Source: Bathynomus jamesi (taxonomy: Eukaryota > Arthropoda > Malacostraca > Isopoda > Cirolanidae). From it: a DNA stretch of 64,000 nt. The stretch covers positions 455,001 to 519,000 of the forward strand of contig JAJOZX010001072.1 in NCBI GenBank assembly GCA_023014485.1. The letters run 5' to 3'. The position numbers were made by a program, and so were the translations under genes. The notes under the pieces were generated by a model that worked only from the letters and a program-made list of their open reading frames with translations, searched no databases and was not told the DNA's origin. Below are positions 10,601 through 21,052 of this stretch, in pieces (the stretch's first letter is position 1; every line of letters begins with the position of its first letter).

Positions 10601-10934
10601 GGTACTTTTGCATTATCCTCCCAACACTAATTTTTTTTTATATAATATTTTTTTTATATAATATTTTTTTGAAAATATTCTGAAATTGCATCATTAGTCA
10701 TATGAATAAATATTCTTAACCTAACCTAACCTAACCTAACTTGAAGCCGGCTAACTACGGCTAACGCCTGCGGCGGGCTGTTTTTAACCTAACCTAACCT
10801 AACCTAACCAAACCTAACCTAACCTAATCCCAACACTAATTTTTTTTATAATGGAAGGAAAATAAGTACCATAACCAAAACCAAACCAACATTATATAAA
10901 AAAATTAGTGTTGGGAGGATAATGCAAAAGAACC
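10601..10934. mobile_element. MITE (334 bp) with perfect 8-bp TSD and internal (CCTAA)n
   Basis: The inverted termini are GGTACTTTTGCATTATCCTC and a partner differing at one of the first bases. CTTATCTT is duplicated at 10,593-10,600 and 10,935-10,942. The interior carries CCTAA runs at about 10,718-10,740 and 10,786-10,828, the arthropod telomere unit on the reverse strand. No coding potential. Confidence 0.85.
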
Positions 10935-11290
10935 CTTATCTTTCCTTAATTAAAAAAAAAGTAGGCTTGTTTGGTAAATTGTTATAAGTTTTTTAACTGA
11001 TTGGGATTTTCGGCGTAGTCTTAATTGTAAATACTGTAAATTTTTTTATGTATTAACTTTTTAAACGGGTAATTCTTAATTATATTGTATGTGAATAATG
11101 TGGTAGTTTGTATGGTTGTAATTTTCTTAGTCTTACGTGTTGTTAATTGTGTGAATATTATTAAATAGGGTTAGTTGAACTTGTTAGATTTACGGTTGTA
11201 AGAATGTATAGTTGGTTGGAAAAATTTAGATATGCTGTGGTATGGTGTTTTTTAATAGGCCTCATATACCTATGGTTTAGTTGTTGCTCG

Positions 11291-11512
11291 GGCACTTATT
11301 CCCTTTCCCCCGCAATTTCTTTTTTCCAGGTTAGATCAACTGTACGCCCTTGACAAATGATTAGTTTAAGTCATGATATTTTCGTTAAAATATTCCACTT
11401 ATTCCTTTTCATTTTAACGAAAATATCATGACTTAACCTAATCAATTTTCAAGGGCGTACAGTTGACCTTACCGGGAAAAAAGAAATTGCGGGGTGAAAA
11501 GGAATAAGTGCC
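11291..11512. mobile_element. Palindromic MITE (222 bp) with perfect 8-bp TSD
   Basis: The termini are GGCACTTATTCC and GGAATAAGTGCC. The arms, about 105 bp each, pair along nearly the whole element. GTTGCTCG is duplicated at 11,283-11,290 and 11,513-11,520. The inner arm shares AAAATATCATGACTTAA and AAGGGCGTACAGTTGAC with the arms of the 52,172 element, which links the two. Confidence 0.88.
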
Positions 11513-11520
11513 GTTGCTCG

Positions 11521-12594
11521 TTATACACAATTCAGGTAAACGGTTTTGTTTTTGTAGAATTTAGGGTAAAATTACTCTAATACAATAATCAAATTTTTAC
11601 TCCGCATGGAGGCTTACAGGGTTCGCCGTGAAGGTATACCCAACTGACTTGGTTTGTTTCGGCGGACTATGTTAGTTCGTCGAACGTTTTCCCGTAAGAA
11701 TTGTCAATATTTTGCTTGTGACCCTCCAATTAACGTCAGTTCCTGTTGGACAACTACTGTATCGGATATAGCAAAACAATTGATGGTCGTCCGTATAGAG
11801 CCAGTTATCAACACTAGGTAGGTTATTGTAACAGGTCTCACTTGTGTCGGCGACGGGAGATTGCACTGTTGCACGAAGTTGTTGTAAAAGGTTTCACCTG
11901 AGTCGGTAACATTTGGTGAACACCCTGTACAGTACGATTTTCACAATTTGCTTGTATGCTCAGGCTATACAGCAAAAAGCAAAGGCAAATGCTCAAGGCT
12001 ATGCAGCAAACAACAAAGGCAAGTGCTCAAGGCTATACAGGCTTGTTCTAATGCTATCCGCAACAAAGAGGAGGCTTCAAAAGATACTGTTGCCATCCAA
12101 CTCCTGACGAGTGGCGGAGGAACGTTTCTCATTAAGGGGGGAGGCTCCAACCATATGAGCAGGCTAATTTGAAAGTGAACAGCCTATCCCCATTTGTTCT
12201 CATTTCATTGGGTTGGGGCCACTTCATCTTGCATATCCACCTTTTTATGTGTAATACAAAGCAACTGGTTATAGAAGGCAGAATTCAGGATGGTCCTACA
12301 TATGATGATACCCAGTGCTCTGCAGAGAACAGTAATATGGCCGCAAAATGGGAGAGTGAAATTGCAATGTTGAGCAATGTGATAATACCCCTCCCTTTGT
12401 TGCAAGGACCCATTCCCCTTCCTCCTTGTTACAAGAACCCTTCCCCCTTGTTACAAGACCCCCCCCCAGGGTGCCAAAAAAAGGTGGAACAATAAAAAAG
12501 TAAAAAAAAAGACGCAAGGGGGATTCCCCCCAGCTGCCACAAGCTAGGGGGAATCAACCTCTGTGAGAGAGAGAGAGAGAGGGAGAGAGAGAGA
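11521..12594. repeat. Dispersed repeat left half, ending in (GA)n; no gene
   Basis: No gene is seen to about 12,180. From about 12,320 the sequence (ATGGCCGCAAAATGGGAGAG, AATTGCAATGTTG, then C-rich CCCCTCCC/TTGTTACAAG units) matches in inverted orientation the repeat at about 48,180-48,515. It ends in (GA)n at 12,561-12,594, where the LINE block begins. The right half resumes at 16,719. Confidence 0.5.
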
Positions 12595-15300
12595 GGCATT
12601 GCGGCCCATACCGAGGAGGTACCAATGGCAACGGGTGCCATGGAAAATTTTATACACCCTCAAATAGTGTGCAAGAGTTGGTCTAACCTTTCCTTGAAAT
12701 GATCCACAGAGGAACTGTTCACAACTTCTGAAGGTAACCTGTTCACGCGTCACAGATCTTATACGTAAAGTAATTCCCACACACACTAGTTCTAAACCAT
12801 TTCAAATCCAACTTCCAACCATTGTTGCGATTTGGGTTATCATTTAAACTAAACATGCTTCTAAAATCGACATCGTTGAACCCGCGTAAGAGCTTGAAAA
12901 CCTCGATCAGTTGACCGCGCAGCCTCCGAGTTTCCATCGAAAACAAGTTCAGGACGCGTAAGCGTCGATTGTAGCCCATATGCCTAACGGAAGGGATTAA
13001 CTTTGTGGCCCTCGCCTGCACTCGCTCCAGCCTCTCAATATCTTTCATGAGGGTGAGCGACCAGAACTGCACAGCATACTCCAGGTGCGGCCGAACCAGG
13101 GAATTGTACAGAGAGAGCACAATCTCCTTGTTCCGAAACTGAAATTGCCTCCTGACCCAACAGCTTCTGGACTTTCTTTTTCATCTATACGCACTGTTTC
13201 GTAAACTTAAGGTCGCTGCTAATTAGCACACCCAAGTCCTTTTCCAAATCAGTGGCCTCGATATTACTCCCCAACATGGAGTAGTCCGACTTGGGATTGG
13301 CGTAGCCAATGTGCATCATCTTGCATTTATCCAAGTTAAACGGCATTTGCCATTTTTCGGACCACTCTCCTATCCTACCTAGGTCCGCACGCAGTTGCTC
13401 GATCGCTTCGGGCATCCCAACATTGGCCCCAAGCTTGGTGTCATCAGCGAATTTGGCGATCCGACTGACGATGCCACCGTCGATATCATTTATGTAAATG
13501 ATAAACAACAGTGGCCCCAAAACGGAACCCTGAGGAACTCCACTAGTGACCGAGGCCCAACCCGAACTAACCCCTCTAATTACAACCCTCTGCCGCTTAT
13601 TCTTCAGCCAGTTTTCAATCCACCTACCTACTTCCCCATCGATACCCAGCGCGCGCACTTTGGCCATTAGCCGGCGGTGAGGTACCTTATCAAAGGCTTC
13701 CTGAAAGTCGAGATAAAGTATATCAATCGCCCTACTCTTATCATATTCACTCAACATGACATGGAAAAACTCGAGCAAGTTGGTGAGACATGACCTATGC
13801 CGTTCTAAACCCATGTTGGGAGTCCCCAAACAGCTTGTAGGAATTCAAATGGTCAATGATCCTATCCGCTATTAGCCCCTCTAATAATTTACCTACATCC
13901 GAGGTGAGACTAATGTGGCGATAGTTCTCTGGACTTTCGTGATCGCCTTTCTTAAAGATAGGGGTCACGTTGGCTTCCCTCCAGTCACCAGGCACCTGGC
14001 CCGTCTCCAACCATTTGTTGAAGACTGTAGCCAGGTGGGGTGCCACATGGTCAAGCACCTCCCGCAACACTCTGGAGAGGAACTGGTCTGGCCCAGGAGC
14101 CTTAAACGCGCTTAGTTTGTCTATTCTATCGGCAACGACTGTCGCGGTACACCGAACACTATCCAGGTCAGCACCTTCGTGCCTGACGCCTGGCTCGGGG
14201 ATGACGCGGGTGTCCTCCCTGGTGAACACTCCCGCAAAGTACTCATTAAGCACATTAGCGACGTCCGCGTCGGAGGTCCGCAGAACGCCGCTTCGGTCCT
14301 TTAACGGACCTATCATGCTTCTAATGGGCTTTCTACTATTAATATAACTGAAGAACTCCTTTGGGTTCCCCTTGCAGAGGCTTGCCACCCGTAGTTCTTC
14401 GTTACGTTTCGCTAGCCTAACCTTCGCCTTCACTTCCTTACACAGACGGACATACGCTTCCGTGTTCTCATGGGAACGATTGGCCTTCGCCCTCCTATAC
14501 GCTACTTTCCTATTTCGGATAGCCGAAGCGATGTCACGACTGATCCACTTAGGCTGGGTTGAAGCAGGGGTGATCGGTTTTGAGGTTATCGCAGCAGACT
14601 GTAGCACCATAAACTCGTCCCGGAATGCACTCCATACTCCCCCAACATCGCCGCCGACCTCTAACCCCATCTCACCTACGCTATCCCGGAGAATAACAAA
14701 GTCCGCCTGCTGCCGATCGAGTTTACTGCCTCTCGAGTTACTACGCTTCACCCGAGGGACGCACACACGGAACCTAATCAGACCATGATCACTCCCGCCC
14801 AACGATTCGTCAACGGTGAGGCTAGTGACAAGGTTGTCTTCGGTCGTGAATACTAAGTCTAGAACGCTTTCGCCTCGTGTAGGCTCATTGACGCACTGAG
14901 TGAGGAAGTTCTCATCAGCAAAGTCATCTAGCCTCCTCCCTTCTGCATCAGCAGTCCTGTCTTCCCACTTTATGCTACGACAGTTGAAATCTCCTAAAAC
15001 TACACACACCCTATCCCCTAGCAGGCTACGGAGTTCGGTGTACAGGGCTGTATTCTCTTCGAGGAGAAGATGCGGAGGTCTGTACACCAAGATTAACGTA
15101 TAGTTCGTCCCTCCCATGTTCAGATCCACGCCAAGCAGCTTCCGTTCCGATCGGAATTGGCAGTCAACCAGACTCAACGTGTCCCTCACGTATATTAGTA
15201 CCCCTGCCCCCTCCCCACGGGTGCGGTCTTTGCGAAACATTCTTTACCCAGGAATTTCGAACTCCCCAACGTAGTCCCTACGATCAGTATGAATGCAGGA
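12595..15300 (-). mobile_element. CR1/L2-like LINE, copy 1 (5'-truncated)
   Basis: A minus-strand non-LTR retrotransposon with the order endonuclease C-terminal half, reverse transcriptase, C-terminal tail and 3' end. The 3' end abuts (GA)n at 12,594. The 5' end is cut inside the endonuclease at about 15,300, where a second fragment of the same family joins in the same orientation. Confidence 0.85.
12743..15285 (-). pseudogene. Endonuclease-reverse transcriptase of CR1/L2-like LINE, frameshifted
   Basis: The longest piece (13,795-15,240) holds an apurinic-type endonuclease with GDFNCRSIKWED and GGSDHGLIRF, then the start of the reverse transcriptase. The frame shifts near 13,810. The next piece (13,185-13,829) has the catalytic blocks: LDFQEAFDKVPH (motif A), SGVPQGSVLGPLLF (motif B) and KFADDTKLG (motif C). 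Another shift lies near 13,180, and the third piece (12,743-13,120) is the C-terminal region with LERVQARATKLIP. An in-frame TAA just before ATG 15,240 suggests the endonuclease frame once continued upstream. Catalytic motifs are present but the gene is inactive. Shadow frames on the plus strand were ignored. Confidence 0.88.
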
Positions 15301-15775
15301 CTAGCACACCCAAGTCCTTTTCCAAATCAGTCGCCTCGATATTACTCCCCAACATGGAGTAGTCCGACTTGGGAATGGCGTAGCCAATGTGCATCACCTT
15401 GCATTTACCCAAGTTAAACGACATTTGCCATTTTTCGGACCACTCTCCTATCCTACCTTGGTCCTCACGCCGTTGCTCGATATCCTGTGGCGTCCAAACA
15501 TTGGTCGCAAGCTTGGTGTCATCAGCGAATTTGGCGATCCGACTGACGATGCCACCGTCGTTATCATTTATGTAAATGGTAAACAACATTGGCCCCAGAA
15601 CGGAATCCTGAGGAACCACGCTCGTGACCGAGGCCCAACCCGAACTAGCCCCTTTAATTACAACCCTCTGCCGCTTATTCTTCAGCCAGTTTTCAATCCA
15701 CCTACCTACTTCCCCACCGATACCCAGCGCGCGCACTTTCGGCATTAGCCGGCGGAGAGAGTTACAAAGAGTTAC
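15301..15775 (-). pseudogene. Reverse transcriptase fragment of the same LINE, copy 2
   Basis: The minus strand repeats the middle of the reverse transcriptase (WIENWLKNKRQRVVI, KFADDTKLA, LGSNIEATDLEKDLGVL). Motif B has decayed: Gly-to-Val and Gly-to-Asp changes give SVVPQDSVLG. At about 15,301 it fuses to the truncated endonuclease end of copy 1. At about 15,770 it ends in repeated TTACAAAGAG units beside the 3' end of copy 3. Confidence 0.75.
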
Positions 15776-16714
15776 AAAGAAAAGAAGTACCTCAAAAGGC
15801 CTTGCGGCCCATACCGAGGAGGTACCAATGGCAACGGGTGCCACGGAAAATTTTCTACACACTCAAATAGTGTGCAAGATTTGGTCTAACCTTTTCTTCA
15901 AATGATCCAAAGAGGAACTGTTCACAACTTCTGAAGGTAAACTGTTCCACGTGTCACATCTTATACGTAAAGTAATTCCCACACACCCTAGTCCTAAACC
16001 GTTTCAAATCCAACTTCCAACCATTGTTGCGAGTTGGGTTATCATTTAAACTAAACATGCTTCTAAAATCGACATCGTTGAACCCACGTAAGAGCTTGAA
16101 AACCTCGATCAGTTGACCGCGCAGCCTCCGAGTTTCCATCGAAAACAAGTTCAGGACGCGTAAGCGTCGATTGTAGCCCATATGCCTAACGGAAGGGATT
16201 AACTTTGTGGCCCTCGCCTGCACTCGCTCCAGCCTCTCAATATCTTTCATGAGGGTGGGCGATCAGAACTGCACAGCATACTCCAGGTGCGGCCGAACCA
16301 GGGAATTGTGCAGAGAGAGCACAATCTCCTTGTTCCGAAACTGAAATTGCCTCCTGATATAACCCAACAGCTTCTGGGCTTTCTTTTCCCACCTATACGC
16401 ACTGTTTCGTAAACTTAAGGTCATTTCTAATTAGCACACCCAAGTCCTTTTCCAAATCAGTGGCCTCGATATTACTCCCCAACATGGAGTAGTCCGACTT
16501 GGGATTGGCGTAGCCAATGTGCATCATTTTGCATTTACCCAAGTTAAACGGCATTTGCCATTTTTCGGACCACTCTCCTATCCTACGTACGTACGTCCGC
16601 ACGAAGTTGCTCGATCGCTTTGGGCATCCCAACATTGGCCCCAAGCTTGGTGTCATCAGCGAATTTGGCGATCCTACTCACGATGCCACCGTCGATATCA
16701 TTTATGTAAATGAT

Positions 16715-16718
<4 letters not shown>
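15776..16718 (-). pseudogene. Reverse transcriptase C-terminal half of the same LINE, copy 3
   Basis: The third minus-strand fragment starts in (CT)n at the 5' side and reads FIIYINDIDGGIVSRIAKFADD onward, with a gap near 16,585-16,600 where ACGTACGTACGT-like sequence replaces coding sequence. It continues through the C-terminal tail at 15,954-16,250 to the 3' end near 15,800. It is nearly identical to copy 1 over shared parts, so these are separate insertions or a local duplication. Confidence 0.75.
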
Positions 16719-16755
<37 letters not shown>

Positions 16756-17157
16756 ATCCTTCGCTTGGCTGCGCCAGACGCATAATAAAGCTTTTGGTCT
16801 TTGCACTTGGCTTAGAAGGTCCTAATCAGCTAGTTAGCTTAGAAGGCGTAAATGGCTTGTTCAGGTGTATATTATTAGTTATGAGTTGCCAGATTGTGCT
16901 ATTTATTTAATTAATGGAAATGTTCTTGACAGTTGGTTTAGAAATCCGCCAGTCGACTTAGAAGGAGTAACCAGCCATTTGGTATATATATATATATATA
17001 CTTAAATAATATCGTTTATATATACACAACCAAAAGAATTAAATAAAACGCCATAACATCATTCTGTTTATTTTGACGAATTATTGGAATTAATTTCATG
17101 AAATATTGAGAAAATAAATATACAATGAAAATAGTTCATTCTATACACAGTTTAAAC

Positions 17158-17193
<36 letters not shown>

Positions 17194-17244
17194 CAATAAA
17201 AATAATAATAATATAAGAAATACACAAGTTGAACGAAGAATATA
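16719..17244. repeat. (GA)n and right half of the dispersed repeat, then minisatellite
   Basis: (GA)n at about 16,719-16,754 is followed by GCATCCTTCGC and by CTTAGAAGGCGTAAATGGCTTGTT at about 16,832. This is the inverse of the repeat at 47,610-48,175, in which (CT)n is uninterrupted. (TA)n tracts lie at about 16,984 and 17,160. One unit of the AATAATATAAGAAATACACA minisatellite precedes the mariner element. Confidence 0.55.
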
Positions 17245-18573
17245 AGGGATTCCAAAAAACCTTAGCCCCCCCCATTTGCAGCTTACATATTTATTTATAT
17301 CGAAATAGTTTTTAGTGATTATAAAAATATATAAAATTCTTTATTTATTGCAGGTATTAAAATTACTCTAGCTGATAAAGTGATAATATAATGGCTTCTC
17401 AATTAATTCGTGATTCGGAGAGGCAACGTGTGATAAATCGCATACGAGCAATAACATTTCGGGAAGCTCGTGATGCTGGAGCCACCTTTATAACACGTTC
17501 ATGGGTTGCCAAAAAGTTGCGAAGAAGTGAGGACTTCGTCAAAAAAAATTGGAATAAAACTTTGGATGAATGTGAAATGGATACAACCAAATCTGGGCTC
17601 CCAAATTTGCCACTCTCTCAGGAAACAAAGGACATCATTGAAAACGGTACGCGTAAGCGGAAAAACAGCTATGCTAAACTTTCTAGAGAGATCGAAGTGT
17701 TGAGAGGAAAGATCGTTAGTGGTGAGATCATTCGACTGTACCGTCATAGGCAAGGTTTAAAGCCTTGGCATGAACTTCCAAAGCCAAGAAAAACTCAACT
17801 TAACATCGATGACAGAATGTGGTTTGCCCATTATCTTGAAGATTGGGATGTGGATGATTTCATGCATTTACCTGTCTCCGATGAATTTTTTGTTTACGTA
17901 ACACGGGGCCTAACTACCAAAATGATCGAGTGTGGGCCACAACACCAAATGAAATCGATGAAAATGAACATTATCGCGAATTATTAAAAAGTCCTGACTG
18001 TGTTGGTGTGTTTGTTTTGTTCACTGCAAAGAAGCTCATGTGGGTGCTGAAGCCAAATGGTCAGAGTTGGTATGGACAGTATTTTCGGGATATTATTCTA
18101 TCCCAGCATGTCATTCCTTTTCTAAGAAACACAAACAATGTTATGGATGTCGATCAGGTCACACTTCTGCACGATAAGGCCCCCTGCTTTAAGGCATTAG
18201 CCACTCAACAGTTGTCGCGGAACCATGAAATGGATTTCTTTGGAAATGAAGAATGGCCAGGAAATTCTCCTGACCTGAACGTCTGTGAACACATTGGATC
18301 AGTTATGAAGGACAAGATTGAATGTCTCTTGTTTCAAGAACCTGCAGCAAGTCGATTTTCGAAGGATACAATGACGCAACACATTGAAACTGTTTTAGCA
18401 AATTTGCCAAAGCGAATTCAGGCTGTCTTGGAAGCGAATGGCGGGAACACCAAGTTTTAATTGTTTCTCATTAAATGCAGGGTTAAATTCTTTTTGTAAG
18501 GTATGTTTAGTTTTACTGTACCTCTAATGGTTTAGGCCATGGGTGGTGGGGGCTAAGGTTTATTGGAGCCCCG
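17245..18573 (+). mobile_element. Tc1/mariner element (1,329 bp)
   Basis: Imperfect inverted ends, with AAACCTTAGCCCCC at 17,258-17,271 and its complement near 18,548-18,562, extend about 30 bp on each side. Both ends abut TA (17,243-17,244 and 18,574-18,575), the mariner target. The element sits within a minisatellite: matching units lie on both sides. Confidence 0.82.
17391..18460 (+). pseudogene. Tc1/mariner transposase, one frameshift
   Basis: ATG 17,391 opens a frame with an N-terminal helix-turn-helix region (FITRSWVAKKLRRSEDFVKK). It ends at 17,987; the rest continues in another frame from about 17,930 to TAA 18,460. The second half contains QVTLLHDKAPCFKA (second catalytic Asp region) and WPGNSPDLNVCEHIG (third catalytic position: N-S-P-D-L-N-V-C-E). 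The first catalytic Asp should lie near the break at about 17,930-17,960. A single frameshift inactivates an otherwise full-length gene. The element's right terminal repeat lies about 110 bp downstream. Confidence 0.85.
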
Positions 18574-18779
18574 TATATACACAATATAAATAATAATAAT
18601 AGTATAAGGAATACACACTTTAAACGAGGAATATATATATATATATATACAATAAAAAATAATACTATAAGAAATACACAAGTTGAACCAAGAATATATA
18701 TACAATCAAAAAATAATATATAAACATGAAAATAATAGTACAGGAGAAATCTATACACACACACACACACACACACACA

Positions 18780-18820
<41 letters not shown>

Positions 18821-18840
18821 CATTTATATTAAATAATAAA
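18574..18840. repeat. Minisatellite units followed by (CA)n
   Basis: Further units of about 55-65 bp (AATAATAATAGTATAAGGAA, then AATAATACTATAAGAAATAC) resume after the mariner insertion. (CA)n at about 18,757-18,822 with a single interruption follows. No gene. Confidence 0.75.
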
Positions 18841-18947
18841 ATTTAAACAAATAAATATACTACAATACTATCAAAATACATACACTTTATATTCTACTGC
18901 GTTTAACTCAAATACTAAATTCGCACGTGATCGAGTCTACAGTTACA

Positions 18948-19254
18948 TCATTGTTGCTTTACACTATGCAATAAGTACGATTTAACATTATTTTCACCGC
19001 CTAAGTTATAGGGGTGCCTATACTCGACGTAAAGGGCCTTCAATTTGTTCAATACTATTTTTGTGCCCACTTTACATTCGGTTGGCAAGTTATCTTTAAA
19101 CATGGACAGATTACAATCAAAAGCACGCACAAAGATGGCATCGTTAGCCACATCATTATTATTAAATTCAAGTTTATAAACACTCCTTTCCAATCGAGGG
19201 TTTATTCTTACCGATCCGAGCTTTTAAATCGCGAACTCTTCTTCACAATGCATA
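18948..19254 (-). pseudogene. Unknown Polinton-arm protein A (about 100 codons, one stop)
   Basis: From ATG 19,254 a frame has a single TAA after nine codons and then continues in the same frame to 18,948. The product is mixed in charge (KLEFNNNDVANDAIFVRAFD, then TECKVGTKIVLNKL) with no transmembrane segment. I do not recognise it. It lies downstream of polB on the same strand, and is separated from the next ORF by about 45 bp. Confidence 0.4.
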
Positions 19255-19298
19255 TCGGCAGTTGAAATAATCTTCTAAGTCGTAACGACAGCAGATCA

Positions 19299-19973
19299 TT
19301 ATATAAAGAAACAGTTCTCCATGTGAACGGTGTAGGTTAGCTCAGCCTTGTGCCGCTCAAGTCCTTTGTACCAAAGTTCATGATATTTCGAAGAGTCTAA
19401 ACCTTTTAAATAAGCATCCAGTTCCAGACCATTCTCGCCTTGTTCAGTCCTACACTCGGTAAACCCGTCGAGCTGAGCGGTGTATGCGTATTCAAGAACC
19501 GTATCCAAATAAATCATATCCGTAACATGTGCGTCTAATATAGGCTTCAGCTTGCAAAAACCGACGATTTCAAACATTCTGTCGAGGATGAATCGGTTTC
19601 GCGTGGGGACAAGTACGTTATTATCCGACGCATTCTTCCACATCAGTCGTATATCAATGCATGGCTGATCGCTATTTATACACAACGTACAAACAATGGC
19701 ATATGACGAGATATCACTAATCTGTTCTCTTCTTGTACCTACACTGCAGGTATATATATAATGAACGATCTTCGCTCCACTTCTCAACTACCACGAAGAC
19801 TCTATTCATCTCGTCAACACTTAAATAAACAACATTCCGTTTACCAGAGTTTGTCTACAAATCGTTTCAAGTACGGAGTAAACGGCGCCGGTTTTACGAC
19901 TGAACACGCGCAATGACTTCGTCACGGACACATCGTACACGGCGTTGAGAATGCTGCTCAACGGAAGCTCCAT
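19299..19973 (-). pseudogene. Unknown Polinton-arm protein B (about 220 codons, frameshifted)
   Basis: ATG 19,973 begins MELPLSSILNAVYD. The frame breaks near 19,820 and the main open piece spans 19,299-19,787. The later part is rich in Cys, Leu and charged residues (VCTLCINSDQPCIDIRLMW; FEIVGFCKLKPILDAHVTD). I recognise no domain. Its position suggests accessory cargo of the Polinton rather than a core gene. Confidence 0.45.
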
Positions 19974-20338
19974 CGTATTCTATTGTGAGGAGTGCACGTC
20001 TAGTCGGTTCAAGCTCTTAGATGACTATGAGCCACAGGTGGGCGGATCGGATAAGTTGATGAATCGTGTACGGTGTTGTTCCAACGTGAAAAAAATCATG
20101 TGAATACCTGTATCCCATTATACCGGGCAATCGTTCAGAGAATTTTTTTGGCACATGAAATAATATCGGTTTTACTGTTTTATCACTCCCACTCCCCAGA
20201 ATACGCACTAGACATTAGTTCATGAAAATCTCCCTGAACGAAAAACATTTTATTCACACTCCGGCGCACTATTTGAGAGAAACATGTGCCCATATTTATC
20301 CTTTTTGCCTAGCAAGCAATACTCGTTTTTAAATTCTA

Positions 20339-20839
20339 TTAAAAACTCACGCAGGCCTTTAGCCACAACCTCATGCAAACCTCGTCATAATATATATTAA
20401 TGTAGTGGTAAACGTATTTGAAATTATCCATTATGACAAGATTTACATTCTCAATCGCAGCGTACGAATACTCGGTATGATGCAGCATTGCATAATACCG
20501 CTTGTCCCACCACTCATCAACAAAACTCACTAACCATAACCGTTGCTTCTCTTCTGCAGGTGTTGTTTTTTCCACTTCATGGTATATATAACCTTTCGTG
20601 CAGTTTAGTCCTACAACATAGTCCATTACATCGTTTGTACTACGAAATCCTGCATTTCTCTCACCAGAATAACCGTAGAGTATTTGAACCTCTTGTTCAT
20701 GAAGTTTCGCACGGTTCAGTGTAGCCTTGAGAGTCTCAAAGGAGGGAGGGCAAGGGAATTTTTCAGTATCCACCACATCTTCACACTTTATCGAATACCA
20801 CTTTATAAACGTCAAGCACGCAATATTAAAGGTAGCCAT
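20339..20839 (-). CDS. Unknown Polinton-arm protein C (166 aa, intact)
   Basis: ATG 20,839 to the stop at 20,339 forms the longest intact ORF of this arm. The product is aromatic-rich with a hydrophobic N-terminus (TFNIACLTFIKWYS), a central EVQILYGYSGERNAGF and a Tyr-rich tail (YVYHYINIYYDEVC). I do not recognise it. It lies about 290 bp beyond the polB stop on the same strand. A further 63-codon unknown stretch follows at 20,017-20,208. An unbroken frame among decayed neighbours may be chance or recent arrival. Confidence 0.45.
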   Translation of the reverse strand: MATFNIACLTFIKWYSIKCEDVVDTEKFPCPPSFETLKATLNRAKLHEQEVQILYGYSGERNAGFRSTNDVMDYVVGLNCTKGYIYHEVEKTTPAEEKQRLWLVSFVDEWWDKRYYAMLHHTEYSYAAIENVNLVIMDNFKYVYHYINIYYDEVCMRLWLKACVSF

Positions 20840-21002
20840 CACTAGTTTTTGTCTACGTGAGATTTCTTCAATGACACGTCTGAGATCCAGAGCTTGCAGC
20901 GGTCAACTGAGCACGCAGGGGTAGAGATATGCCCAGGTAGTAGCAGGAGTCACGTGACCATTGATCGATCATACAGGGGCGGAGCTTAGGAGTTTTTCTG
21001 TA

Positions 21003-21052
21003 CATACGCGCGCACACACACGCACACAAACACACACATACACACACACAGG
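21003..21052. repeat. (CA)n microsatellite
   Basis: CA/CGCA-type tract between polB and the cargo ORFs. Confidence 0.8.

Noticed and set aside
10715..10832. Chromosome end or telomere
   Set aside because: The CCTAA runs are short, interrupted and enclosed by MITE ends with an 8-bp TSD.
13309..15905. Many plus-strand ORFs of 60-140 codons across the LINE block
   Set aside because: Shadows of the minus-strand endonuclease-reverse transcriptase.
18513..18821. Cys/Val-rich minus-strand ORF
   Set aside because: Translation of (CA)n microsatellite sequence.
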